Below, one piece after another: positions 1 to 5,559 of a stretch of 6,854 nt of DNA. The translations under genes were made by a program, and so were the position numbers. Position 1 is the first letter of the stretch; each line of letters starts with the position of its first letter. The stretch is from assembly GCA_015494505.1 (NCBI GenBank), contig WGBB01000067.1, positions 1 through 6,854 of the forward strand. The letters are read 5' to 3'. The notes under the pieces were generated by a model, which saw nothing but the letters and a program-made list of their open reading frames with translations, ran no database searches and was not told the origin of the DNA. This DNA comes from Nitratiruptor sp. Its GTDB lineage: Bacteria > Campylobacterota > Campylobacteria > Campylobacterales > Nitratiruptoraceae.

Positions 1-1
1 G

Positions 2-931
2 GTACCGGGCGATGTGATCATCGGCGCGGATAGCCACACCTGTACCCACGGAGCACTGGGGGCGTTTGCCACCGGAATGGGAAGTACCGACCTAGCCTAC
101 GGGATGATCACGGGCAAAAACTGGTTCAAGGTGCCTAGCACCATCAAAGTGGTCTATACCGGCAAGCTCGGCGAATATGTCTACGGAAAAGACCTCATCT
201 TAGAGCTCATTCGCCGCATCGGCGTTGACGGAGCGCTCTACAAGGCACTGGAGTTTACCGGCGATACCATCGAAAATCTCGATATGGATGGACGCTTTAG
301 TCTCTGTAATATGGCCATCGAAGCGGGTGCCAAAAACGGCATTATCGCAGTGGACGAGGTGACGAAGGAGTTCTTGGCGGACAAATCTTTGGCGCGCGAG
401 CCGAAATTTCACTACAGCGACCCAGATGCCGAATATGAAAAGGTGATCGAAATCGATGTGAACGCTCTCGAGCCAGTCATCGCCTTCCCACACCTACCAA
501 GCAACGGCCGCCCCATCAGCGAAGCGGCCAAGATGGATCTCAAAGTCGATCAAGTCTTCATCGGCAGCTGTACAAACGGAAGACTTAGCGACATCGCCAT
601 CGCAGCCGAGATCCTCAAAGGGCGCAAAGTGGCACGCCACACCCGCATGATCGTCACGCCTGCGACCCAAAAGATCCTCAAAGAGGCTGAAAAGCGTGGC
701 TACATCGATATCCTCATCGATGCTGGCGCAGTGGTTTCCAACCCAACCTGCGGCGCGTGCTTAGGCGGCTATATGGGGATCCTCGCAGACAACGAACGCT
801 GCGTGAGCACCACGAACCGCAACTTCATTGGCCGTATGGGCGCGCGCACCAGCGAAATCTACCTGGCCAACTCCGCAGTGGCCGCCGCGAGTGCCGTGAT
901 GGGCAAAATCGCCGATCCAAGAGAGCTGTAA
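2..931 (+). CDS. leuC: 3-isopropylmalate dehydratase large subunit LeuC, 5'-truncated by the window edge
   Basis: LeuC is the [4Fe-4S] aconitase-family large subunit that, with LeuD, isomerises 2- and 3-isopropylmalate in cytoplasmic leucine synthesis. The reading frame is open from base 2 and begins VPGDVIIGADSHTCTHG, the substrate/cluster-site motif found about 110 residues into the roughly 420-residue form of LeuC/HacA, so the N-terminal quarter lies outside the window. The GTG at 14 is internal, not a start. Counting from that valine, the three cluster cysteines are visible: Cys186 in GSCTNGR, and Cys246 and Cys249 in NPTCGACLG. The C-terminal GRMGARTSEIYLANSAVAAASA block is intact and the protein ends DPREL. 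The stop TAA overlaps the ATG of the next small gene by one base, so the downstream genes are probably translated together with leuC. LeuD is not next door. The close relative homoaconitase is less likely given the bacterial context. Confidence 0.96.
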   Translation, partial: VPGDVIIGADSHTCTHGALGAFATGMGSTDLAYGMITGKNWFKVPSTIKVVYTGKLGEYVYGKDLILELIRRIGVDGALYKALEFTGDTIENLDMDGRFSLCNMAIEAGAKNGIIAVDEVTKEFLADKSLAREPKFHYSDPDAEYEKVIEIDVNALEPVIAFPHLPSNGRPISEAAKMDLKVDQVFIGSCTNGRLSDIAIAAEILKGRKVARHTRMIVTPATQKILKEAEKRGYIDILIDAGAVVSNPTCGACLGGYMGILADNERCVSTTNRNFIGRMGARTSEIYLANSAVAAASAVMGKIADPREL

Positions 932-1161
932 TGGCCAAAATCGATGAAATATAAGAGCATATTGGTGCTCTCAAAAATTATATGAATATCATTATTGCAA
1001 TCATATTAGCAATTGGAGCCGGTATCTCGAGGCTCTATATTGCAGGCCATATCAATATTCTCTTTTGGATTGGCAGCGCAATGATTATCTTTTTACTTAT
1101 AATCTTCGCTATAATAGCAAAAGCGCTCCATAAAAATATCGCAAAACTCAAGGATCTTTGA
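931..1161 (+). pseudogene. Small two-helix membrane protein gene with in-frame TAA at codon 8
   Basis: I do not recognise this family. The frame opens with ATG at 931 (MAKIDEI), meets TAA at 952-954, then runs open through EHIGALKNYMN and two hydrophobic stretches to TGA at 1159-1161. Reading through the stop gives 76 residues: an amphipathic N-terminus, two membrane helices joined by a short SRLYIAGH loop, and a basic KNIAKLKDL tail. A single-base change of AAA or GAA to TAA would explain the stop, since the sequence continues naturally on both sides. If the stop is real, translation could restart at ATG 982 (no Shine-Dalgarno seen) and give a 59-residue protein, MNIIIAIILA to KLKDL, that keeps both helices. 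The start overlaps the leuC stop (TAATG) and the end overlaps the next ATG (TGATG). Composition is far more AT-rich than leuC. Alternatives are a base-calling error or a functional shorter protein. Confidence 0.6.
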
Positions 1162-1250
1162 TGGAATTTGCCACAATAACGATGGTGATTTTAGCAGTAT
1201 TATTTATTGCTACATTACTTTATACCACTAAGCAACTCATTTCACTCTAA
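1161..1250 (+). CDS. 29-residue single-helix membrane peptide, unknown function
   Basis: This is a tiny open frame, M-E-F-A-T-I-T-M-V-I and so on, ending KQLISL. It is almost entirely one hydrophobic helix (about residues 4-22), with an acidic residue at the N-terminus and a lysine near the C-terminus, as expected of a single-pass inner-membrane peptide. Its ATG shares a base with the TGA of the preceding two-helix gene (TGATG), and its TAA stops one base before the GTG of sfsA. Both junctions suggest translational coupling and argue that it is a real gene despite its length. Together with its upstream neighbour it forms a two-gene small membrane-protein pair inserted between two housekeeping genes. 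I have a vague memory of similar adjacent pairs in other bacteria but no named family. No function can be assigned. Confidence 0.55.
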   Translation: MEFATITMVILAVLFIATLLYTTKQLISL

Positions 1251-1251
1251 A

Positions 1252-1941
1252 GTGATCCTCTTCGATCTCAAAACCCTCGGCACTCTCACCACCGGCTCAC
1301 TCATCGCGCGCAAAAATCGCTTCCTCGCTACCGCTACAGTCAACGGACAAATCAAAAAAGTCCATATCGCAGACACCGGCAGGCTCGAAGAGATTCTCAC
1401 GCCAAATCGTGAACTCCTGCTACTTAAGAATCGTCCCGGCCTCAAAACCGACTACACCCTTATAGCTGCTAAAATGGAAGAGGGGTGGGTGCTCATCAAC
1501 ACCAAGCTCCACTCTCCCGTAGCCAAAAAGGCTATCGAAGCGGGGCTTCTTGGTTTTCTACCTAAAAAGGTCCAGACGGAAGCGCGCTTTGGCGATAGCC
1601 GCATCGACTTTCTCGCCGATAATATGCTCATCGAGCTCAAAGGCTGCAGCCTCGTAGAAAATAATATCTGCCTCTTTCCCAACGCTCCCACCACAAGAGG
1701 TACGCGCCATATCGAAGAACTGATACAAGCCAAAGCGCAAGGCTTCGAGGCAGCCATCCTCATTATGGCGATGCGCAGGTGCACTTGCTTTCGTCCCCAC
1801 CCTACCCGCGACGAAGCTTTTCGCACGATTTTCCAAAAAGCGCTGCAAGAAGGTGTGCGCTTCTTTGGCTTCTTCATCCGTATCGACGAGGATTTGCACA
1901 TAGTGTATGATGGAGAGTTGCAGCTTTGCAAAAATTTATGA
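1252..1941 (+). CDS. sfsA: SfsA family protein (putative nucleic-acid-binding nuclease-fold protein)
   Basis: SfsA was first described as sugar fermentation stimulation protein; the family has an N-terminal OB-like DNA-binding part and a C-terminal PD-(D/E)xK nuclease-like core, and its cellular role is poorly defined. From the GTG at 1252 the product is 229 residues, close to the usual 230-235. Visible family signatures are IADTGRLEEIL near residues 39-49 (usually PNTG), SRIDF at 116-120, ELKG at 128-131 (candidate catalytic Asp119, Glu128, Lys130), and FPNAPTTRGTRHIEEL at 142-157. I prefer GTG 1252 to the upstream in-frame TTG at 1207, because family members start with M-x-F and the extension would overlap the small peptide gene by 44 bases. 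There is no Shine-Dalgarno, so initiation probably depends on ribosomes finishing at TAA 1248-1250. The TGA stop abuts the tRNA-Pro promoter. Confidence 0.9.
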   Translation: MILFDLKTLGTLTTGSLIARKNRFLATATVNGQIKKVHIADTGRLEEILTPNRELLLLKNRPGLKTDYTLIAAKMEEGWVLINTKLHSPVAKKAIEAGLLGFLPKKVQTEARFGDSRIDFLADNMLIELKGCSLVENNICLFPNAPTTRGTRHIEELIQAKAQGFEAAILIMAMRRCTCFRPHPTRDEAFRTIFQKALQEGVRFFGFFIRIDEDLHIVYDGELQLCKNL

Positions 1942-1947
1942 TACAAT
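1942..1947 (+). promoter_or_regulatory. Extended -10 promoter for tRNA-Pro/tRNA-Thr
   Basis: TACAAT is preceded by TGA (TGN extended -10), and that TGA is itself the sfsA stop codon. A weak -35, TTGCAG, lies at 1918-1923 with an 18-base spacer. The expected start near 1954 precedes tRNA-Pro by about 6 bases. No other promoter is visible before tRNA-Thr, so both tRNAs are probably made from here. Confidence 0.6.
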
Positions 1948-1959
1948 TGCATCGTCTTT

Positions 1960-2037
1960 CGGGGTGTGGCGCAGCCTGGTTAGCGCGCTACCTTGGGGTG
2001 GTAGAGGTCGCCGGTTCAAATCCGGCCACTCCGACCA
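1960..2037 (+). tRNA. tRNA-Pro, anticodon GGG, CCA encoded
   Basis: The cloverleaf folds completely. The acceptor CGGGGTG (1960-1966) pairs with CACTCCG (2027-2033) with one G-T wobble. The D stem is GCGC/GCGC. The anticodon stem CTACC/GGTAG encloses loop TTGGGGT with anticodon GGG at 1995-1997. The T stem GCCGG/CCGGC encloses TTCAAAT. Discriminator A and a genomic CCA follow. It reads CCC and CCU proline codons. Confidence 0.96.
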
Positions 2038-2074
2038 TTTTCTTCAGATTTCTTTCACTTTTTTCTCCAACGAT

Positions 2075-2148
2075 GCCAACGTAGCTCAGCCGGCTAGAGC
2101 ACCTGATTCGTAATCAGGAGGTCACGGGTTCGAGTCCCGTCGTTGGCT
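2075..2148 (+). tRNA. tRNA-Thr, anticodon CGT, CCA not encoded
   Basis: The acceptor GCCAACG (2075-2081) pairs perfectly with CGTTGGC (2141-2147), followed by discriminator T at 2148. The D stem is GCTC/GAGC. The anticodon stem CCTGA/TCAGG holds loop TTCGTAA with anticodon CGT at 2109-2111. The T stem ACGGG/CCCGT encloses TTCGAGT. Unlike the two other tRNAs here, no CCA is encoded, so it needs CCA addition. The 37-base spacer from tRNA-Pro is T-rich and contains no evident promoter. It decodes ACG. Confidence 0.96.
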
Positions 2149-2152
2149 ATGG

Positions 2153-2158
2153 TATAAT
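2153..2158 (+). promoter_or_regulatory. Extended -10 promoter of mobA
   Basis: A consensus TATAAT is preceded by TGG (TGN), only 4 bases after the tRNA-Thr discriminator. Any -35 contact would lie inside the tRNA-Thr T arm. The mobA ATG begins at 2165, about where transcription from this hexamer should start. Confidence 0.6.
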
Positions 2159-2164
2159 CGCTCT

Positions 2165-2728
2165 ATGAATCGATTCAATATCCCTTGCGTCATCTTCGCC
2201 GGCGGCAAAAGCAGCCGTATGGGCAAGGACAAAGCGCTCCTGCCTTTTAACAACAGCACCCTCATCCGTTATCAATACGAACGCCTCGTGCCGCTCTTTA
2301 GCGAAGTGGCGATATCCACAAAGAGCGACAAATTCGATTTCCGCGCACCCCTTATCCTCGATAGCAGCGACATTTTCGCTCCCACACCGGCGTTTTTGGA
2401 TATTATTGCACAGTTTAACGAGTTTTTCGCACTCGCCGTGGATACCCCCTTCGTGGATGAAGAGGTGATAGCAAGACTCTACGATGCAGCCGTGAAACAC
2501 CCCACCAAAGACGCCATCGTGGCCAAAACAGACTACCCCCATCCCCTCGTGGCAATCTATCGCAAAAGCATCCTGCCGCATCTACAAAGAGCACTCGAAG
2601 AGGGCAATTACAAACTCAACGCCATTATCCGCCAAGCCGACACGCTCTTTGTGGAGTTTGATGAGGAAGAGAAGTTTTTCAATATCAACTACCCCGAAGA
2701 TTTTACAAAAGCGAAAAATATGCTATAA
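2165..2728 (+). CDS. mobA: Molybdenum cofactor guanylyltransferase MobA
   Basis: MobA transfers GMP from GTP to Mo-molybdopterin, giving the molybdopterin guanine dinucleotide cofactor of bacterial molybdoenzymes such as nitrate reductase and formate dehydrogenase. The 187-residue product has the nucleotidyltransferase (GT-A-like) N-terminal signature AGGKSSRMGKDKA at 12-24. It has the metal-binding segment ALAVDTPFV at 89-97 (Asp93, usually DMPF), a conserved HPLVAIYRK segment in the middle, and NINYPEDF near the C-terminus. Length is typical of the family. The ATG is well placed because the signature begins a few residues in. There is no Shine-Dalgarno, and a TATAAT ends only 6 bases upstream, so the transcript is probably leaderless. 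The TAA stop is embedded in the tRNA-Lys promoter. moaC, of the same pathway, lies about 3.6 kb downstream in a separate unit. Confidence 0.93.
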   Translation: MNRFNIPCVIFAGGKSSRMGKDKALLPFNNSTLIRYQYERLVPLFSEVAISTKSDKFDFRAPLILDSSDIFAPTPAFLDIIAQFNEFFALAVDTPFVDEEVIARLYDAAVKHPTKDAIVAKTDYPHPLVAIYRKSILPHLQRALEEGNYKLNAIIRQADTLFVEFDEEEKFFNINYPEDFTKAKNML

Positions 2729-2729
2729 T
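2724..2729 (+). promoter_or_regulatory. Promoter of tRNA-Lys overlapping the mobA stop
   Basis: TATAAT is preceded by TGC (extended -10). TTTACA at 2702-2707, inside mobA, is a good -35 (5 of 6 to consensus) with a 16-base spacer. The mobA TAA at 2726-2728 lies within the hexamer. The expected start is a few bases before the tRNA at 2740. Confidence 0.7.
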
Positions 2730-2739
2730 TGCACCGCTT

Positions 2740-2815
2740 GACCCCTTAGCTCAGCTGGTAGAGCAACTCCCTTTTAAGGAGTGGGCCGTTGGTTCGAATC
2801 CAACAGGGGTCACCA
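2740..2815 (+). tRNA. tRNA-Lys, anticodon TTT, CCA encoded
   Basis: The acceptor GACCCCT (2740-2746) pairs with AGGGGTC (2805-2811), followed by discriminator A and genomic CCA. The D stem is GCTC/GAGC. The anticodon stem ACTCC/GGAGT encloses CTTTTAA with anticodon TTT at 2773-2775. The T arm carries GTTCGAATC. The gene ends only 6 bases before the stop codon of the convergent DUF4105 gene, with no terminator between them. Confidence 0.97.
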
Positions 2816-2821
2816 CTTCTT

Positions 2822-4627
2822 CTAAAAATGTATCTGCAATCCGCCTGAAACTACCGATCTATTTTTAATCTCCTCAAAATCGAAACGGAGAGCAAGATTC
2901 CTTTTGAGTCGATACGTAATATCGAAAGTCACTTGATTAAAATGCTTCTTGGTTTTCGGCTCAAACTGTCGGTTGAGTTTCATTCTGGCCTGCACATCGC
3001 TCCAAGACAATATCCACTGCATCTCAGGTGAAAGCAGGACATTCTGTTTATCGGTATGAAAAGAGATGTTGCCCATAAGAGCGAGTGTACTATGTGTTGT
3101 AACGTCATAGCTTTTCCCTAACGCCAAATCCATATAGTAGTCGTTTGTATAGTACACTTTAGACTGATACCCTGCGGCTATTCTCCAGCTAAAACTCTTA
3201 TCCAAAAGGCTTGGAATATCGTATTTGCTAAATTTTTCGATATTTATGAGTCGAAACTCGCGCACGAATGCGTGCTTTTTGTCTTTGGCAAGTGATGCAT
3301 TGAAGATTTCTAAAATATCATTATCCATTTTCCAAGAATAGGGACTATAAAAAAGATAGAAGTAGCCGTTCTTTTGAGAAAGGTTATTACCGTATGCCAA
3401 TCCCAAAAGAGAGGGCTTATCCAAAAGATGCGGCGGTTTTTCCGCAAATGTAAAAGATTTTTCCGATGAAGGCGGTAGCAAAATTCGCTTTTTCATAGCT
3501 TGGTATTTCAAAAATTTCACTCTTTTACTTCCTGCATTTTTTAACCAAAGATAATCATAGTACGAAAGCAAAAAGTTGAGTATTTCGCTTTTGTCGTGTA
3601 CGGAACAATGATCCAATAAATCGAGATTGTAATTTTGTGCGACTATAGCAAATAAAATTTGGCGCTGTTTTTGAGACAAAAATCGGTATTTTTGATACAG
3701 TACCTTTTTTGCGGATGCGTGATAGACTACTTTTTCGACCGCTCCCTCCTCTTCTAAAGCGAATACCGCTTCTACGGGAAGATACCAAAGCCTATTGGAT
3801 ACGTGCAATGATCGACCTAAAGCTATTTCGAGCGCACGTGCTACCTCATATCCGCAGTTTTGATTTAAAAAAAAGTATTGAAATTTTTTATGGAGCAGCT
3901 CCCAAAGATGCAAGCGAAAATAGAGTATTTGCTCTTTTGTCATTTTCAAACGATATTCCCACATATCGCGTTGTTCCAAAGAGGTGTAAACTAAATCGTT
4001 TGCATAGAAATACTTATCCGTAAATCGCGCGTCGTATCGGCCAAACAGTCCTCTATAGATATAAAGAAAGATATTTTCGTTTTTCGGGACATCCGCCCCG
4101 TAACTTATAGCAAGATCGAAAAGATCGCTCTTCATATTCTCACCGGTATTCAATTTGATAAACAAGTGACCAAAAGAGGAGGCCGGGTTGCCGAGATATC
4201 CCGTCACAAAAATCAGACTAACCGATCGTACCGGTGTCTTTTGTAAACTTTGCCGCAAATAGGTGCAATGTGGATTTACAATGGAATAATGGGGTAAATG
4301 CAATGTTTTATGCAGCCAGAAGTACCTTGCCGGGAACCTGCATATCGGATGGTCATTGGGATTTTCATATTTCGAAAAAGGTTCGAAATAGGCTTGAAGG
4401 GTGGCTTTGAGTTCGTGATATGGATCAACCATCCCATCTTTTGCCAAGAAAAAAGATGGATCCCTTATTTCACTCTTGCCGTTATAAAAATATAAAAGCT
4501 GCAGCCATTTGCCCTCTTGAGCCAGCTGGCGTAACCGACTATCGTCGTAAGGGGTTGCAAAGAGCGCAAGCTTAACGAGGATAATTGCGATCGAAACTCG
4601 CAAGAAAAACGATAAACGAGGAAGCAT
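2822..4627 (-). CDS. DUF4105 (Lnb_N-like) envelope protein with C-terminal barrel-like region
   Basis: This is a 601-residue predicted envelope protein. Residues 1-24 form a signal sequence or N-terminal membrane helix (hydrophobic IAIILVKLALFA). The DUF4105 domain spans roughly 90-290 and shows CRFPARYFWL at 96-105, FVTGYLGNPASSFGHLFIKL at 140-159, and NQNCGYEVARALE at 255-267. His154 followed by Cys258 has the order expected of circularly permuted NlpC/P60-type thiol enzymes. From memory, Pfam now names this domain after the N-terminal periplasmic part of Bacteroides Lnb, a lipoprotein N-acyltransferase; whether that activity applies here is unknown. From about residue 400 to the end, alternating beta-strand-like segments rich in Tyr/Trp finish in GGLQIHF with terminal Phe, resembling an outer-membrane barrel. 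It lies 18 bases downstream of and in the same frame as the DUF3015 stop, with no Shine-Dalgarno, so it is probably coupled to that gene. Confidence 0.85.
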   Translation of the reverse strand: MLPRLSFFLRVSIAIILVKLALFATPYDDSRLRQLAQEGKWLQLLYFYNGKSEIRDPSFFLAKDGMVDPYHELKATLQAYFEPFSKYENPNDHPICRFPARYFWLHKTLHLPHYSIVNPHCTYLRQSLQKTPVRSVSLIFVTGYLGNPASSFGHLFIKLNTGENMKSDLFDLAISYGADVPKNENIFLYIYRGLFGRYDARFTDKYFYANDLVYTSLEQRDMWEYRLKMTKEQILYFRLHLWELLHKKFQYFFLNQNCGYEVARALEIALGRSLHVSNRLWYLPVEAVFALEEEGAVEKVVYHASAKKVLYQKYRFLSQKQRQILFAIVAQNYNLDLLDHCSVHDKSEILNFLLSYYDYLWLKNAGSKRVKFLKYQAMKKRILLPPSSEKSFTFAEKPPHLLDKPSLLGLAYGNNLSQKNGYFYLFYSPYSWKMDNDILEIFNASLAKDKKHAFVREFRLINIEKFSKYDIPSLLDKSFSWRIAAGYQSKVYYTNDYYMDLALGKSYDVTTHSTLALMGNISFHTDKQNVLLSPEMQWILSWSDVQARMKLNRQFEPKTKKHFNQVTFDITYRLKRNLALRFDFEEIKNRSVVSGGLQIHF

Positions 4628-4651
4628 GGCTAAGAGAAGATTCTCTTAGCC
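4628..4651 (-). repeat. Perfect 11-bp hairpin between the DUF3015 and DUF4105 genes
   Basis: On the minus strand, GGCTAAGAGAA and TTCTCTTAGCC form a perfect 11-bp stem around 2 bases (in practice about 10 bp with a 4-base loop). The 5' arm contains the DUF3015 stop TAA, and the 3' arm ends directly before the DUF4105 ATG. No T-tract follows on either strand, so a classical terminator is unlikely. An RNA element that controls start-codon access or mRNA stability fits better. Confidence 0.75.
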
Positions 4652-5131
4652 TATAGAAAGAGCGATGTTGTAAAGTTTTTCGACTTTTTGATAACGACTC
4701 ATTTTTTCATATTGGGGGTCGCTGATTATTTGAGCAAATTTTTTGCGAAGTTCGCTTTTATATTTCTCTTTGGAAATATTGGTGCCTTTTGTAGCGATTT
4801 GTGCTAGCGCATCGAAATATTTTCCATCGCCGATAGAGATCTCTTTTTCCAGTTTTTCATAAGATTTTTGGATAAATGCCGCAGTTTCGGCTCTTTTATT
4901 GGCACACGTATTGTCTGAAGAAAAGTACGATGTACTTGCCGTCGTTCCCAAGTCCCAAGTGATGTTTGTAACTACTGCTAAAATATTTGCAGTGTTTTTA
5001 TCCTTTACCGTTGAACCGATGATACCACCCAAACCACACTCTGTATAGATTTTCCCAAAATCCGCTTCTTTAGCCTGGGCTGTGGCAATCACGGCTAGCG
5101 CAGCGATCGAACTTACAAGCAACTTTTTCAT
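4646..5131 (-). CDS. DUF3015 family secreted protein
   Basis: This 161-residue protein has a clear Sec signal peptide, MKKLLVSSIAALAVIATAQA, with likely cleavage after AQA (AQA|KE), so the mature part is periplasmic or exported. The DUF3015 signature is visible in the first half: ECGLGGIIGS (Cys32), a central ILAVVTNITWDLG stretch, then TSYFSSDNTC (Cys76); the two cysteines could form a disulfide. The C-terminal half is helical and charged (YEKLEKEIS to KSELRKKFAQ). The family function is unknown. I chose the ATG at 5131 because GGAGG lies 5 bases upstream and the signal peptide starts there; an in-frame ATG at 5143 overlaps that Shine-Dalgarno and has none of its own. It is the first gene of a two-gene unit with DUF4105; I recall the two domains being neighbours elsewhere, which supports a joint envelope role. 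Confidence 0.88.
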   Translation of the reverse strand: MKKLLVSSIAALAVIATAQAKEADFGKIYTECGLGGIIGSTVKDKNTANILAVVTNITWDLGTTASTSYFSSDNTCANKRAETAAFIQKSYEKLEKEISIGDGKYFDALAQIATKGTNISKEKYKSELRKKFAQIISDPQYEKMSRYQKVEKLYNIALSIG

Positions 5132-5136
5132 AGGAA

Positions 5137-5141
5137 CCTCC
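5137..5141 (-). promoter_or_regulatory. Ribosome binding site fixing the DUF3015 start
   Basis: GGAGG on the minus strand lies 5 bases before ATG 5131. It is the strongest Shine-Dalgarno in the window and rules out the in-frame ATG at 5143, which overlaps it. Confidence 0.85.
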
Positions 5142-5151
5142 ATAAAAATTA

Positions 5152-5157
5152 TTTATA
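5152..5157 (-). promoter_or_regulatory. Candidate -10 of the DUF3015/DUF4105 unit
   Basis: The minus strand reads TATAAA directly preceded by TG, about 20 bases before the start codon, leaving a short leader that still holds the GGAGG. No convincing -35 is visible. A 10-bp palindrome, GAATTAATTC, lies at 5173-5182, in the upstream part of this promoter. Confidence 0.4.
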
Positions 5158-5204
5158 CATTTTGATTGTAAGGAATTAATTCTTAAATGGAAGTAAATGA
5201 AACA

Positions 5205-5225
5205 TTTTTGCAACATTTGCAAAAA
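5205..5225. promoter_or_regulatory. 8-5-8 inverted repeat, candidate operator in the divergent promoter region
   Basis: TTTTTGCA and TGCAAAAA form a perfect dyad around ACATT in the 146-base gap between the DUF3015 start and the Dabb gene. It sits where the -35 region of the Dabb promoter (-10 at 5243-5248) would be, and upstream of the DUF3015 promoter. A transcription factor site for one or both directions is plausible; the factor is unknown. Confidence 0.4.
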
Positions 5226-5242
5226 ACAAAGATGAGAATTGG

Positions 5243-5248
5243 TACAAT
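5243..5248 (+). promoter_or_regulatory. Extended -10 promoter of the Dabb gene
   Basis: TACAAT is preceded by TGG (TGN). The expected start is near 5255, leaving a leader of about 23 bases that includes AAGGA at 5267-5271, 6 bases before the ATG at 5278. Confidence 0.6.
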
Positions 5249-5277
5249 TAAACACAATTTTGCTGCAAGGATATAAA

Positions 5278-5559
5278 ATGGTTCGTCACATCGTCTTCAT
5301 GAAGTTTCCCGATTTTTCACTGGCGCAAGAGGCGAAGGAGAAGCTTCTTAGCATGAAAAACAATATCGACGAGCTCGTAGATATCGAAGTAGGAATAGAC
5401 TTTGGCCGCAGTGAGCGCAGCTTCGATCTGGCGCTGGTGACCACGTTTGAAAGCAAAGAAGATTTAGACAAATACCGCGTCCATCCCTACCACCAAGAGA
5501 TCGTCAAGTGGCTCAAAGCCAACGAAACCGAAACGAAAGTGGTGGATTATATGATATAA
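5278..5559 (+). CDS. Dabb (stress-responsive alpha/beta-barrel) domain protein
   Basis: This 93-residue protein spans one Dabb domain, a small dimeric ferredoxin-like alpha/beta barrel found in stress proteins and some polyketide cyclases. Typical features are the opening VRHIVFMKF strand, the DIEVGIDFGRS segment near residues 35-45, FDLALVTTFESKEDLDKYRVHP at 49-70, and the following YHQEIVKWLK helix. Those segments give the characteristic HP-xH signature (His69, Pro70, His72). It is cytoplasmic, with no signal peptide. The ATG at 5278 is supported by AAGGA with 6-base spacing; upstream in-frame codons fall in the promoter. No catalytic role can be inferred from the sequence. The TAA stop lies inside the TATAAT hexamer that precedes the next gene's leader, so the NYN gene probably has its own promoter in addition to any read-through. 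Confidence 0.88.
   Translation: MVRHIVFMKFPDFSLAQEAKEKLLSMKNNIDELVDIEVGIDFGRSERSFDLALVTTFESKEDLDKYRVHPYHQEIVKWLKANETETKVVDYMI

Noticed and set aside
757..954. Plus-strand open frame of 65 codons
   Set aside because: It lies mostly inside the conserved leuC C-terminus in another frame, with an Arg-rich composition typical of GC-rich shadow frames.
1207..1251. Earlier TTG start for sfsA
   Set aside because: No ribosome site, it overlaps the small peptide gene, and it adds 15 residues before the usual SfsA N-terminus.
1452..1952. Minus-strand open frames opposite sfsA (1452-1952 and 1558-1899)
   Set aside because: sfsA on the plus strand has clear family motifs throughout; the antisense products show no recognisable domain and are low-complexity Ser/Arg-rich.
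2147..2581. Minus-strand 144-codon frame opposite mobA
   Set aside because: mobA carries the nucleotidyltransferase signature in the plus frame; the antisense product has no recognisable features.
2792..2815. tRNA-Lys 3' end as an integration site for the AT-rich 2822-5131 segment
   Set aside because: I looked for a second copy of the tRNA 3' end near 5130-5280 and found none; there is also no integrase.
3709..4023. Plus-strand frames inside the DUF4105 gene (3709-4023, 4298-4495)
   Set aside because: They lie opposite conserved DUF4105 coding sequence and show no promoter, ribosome site or domain.
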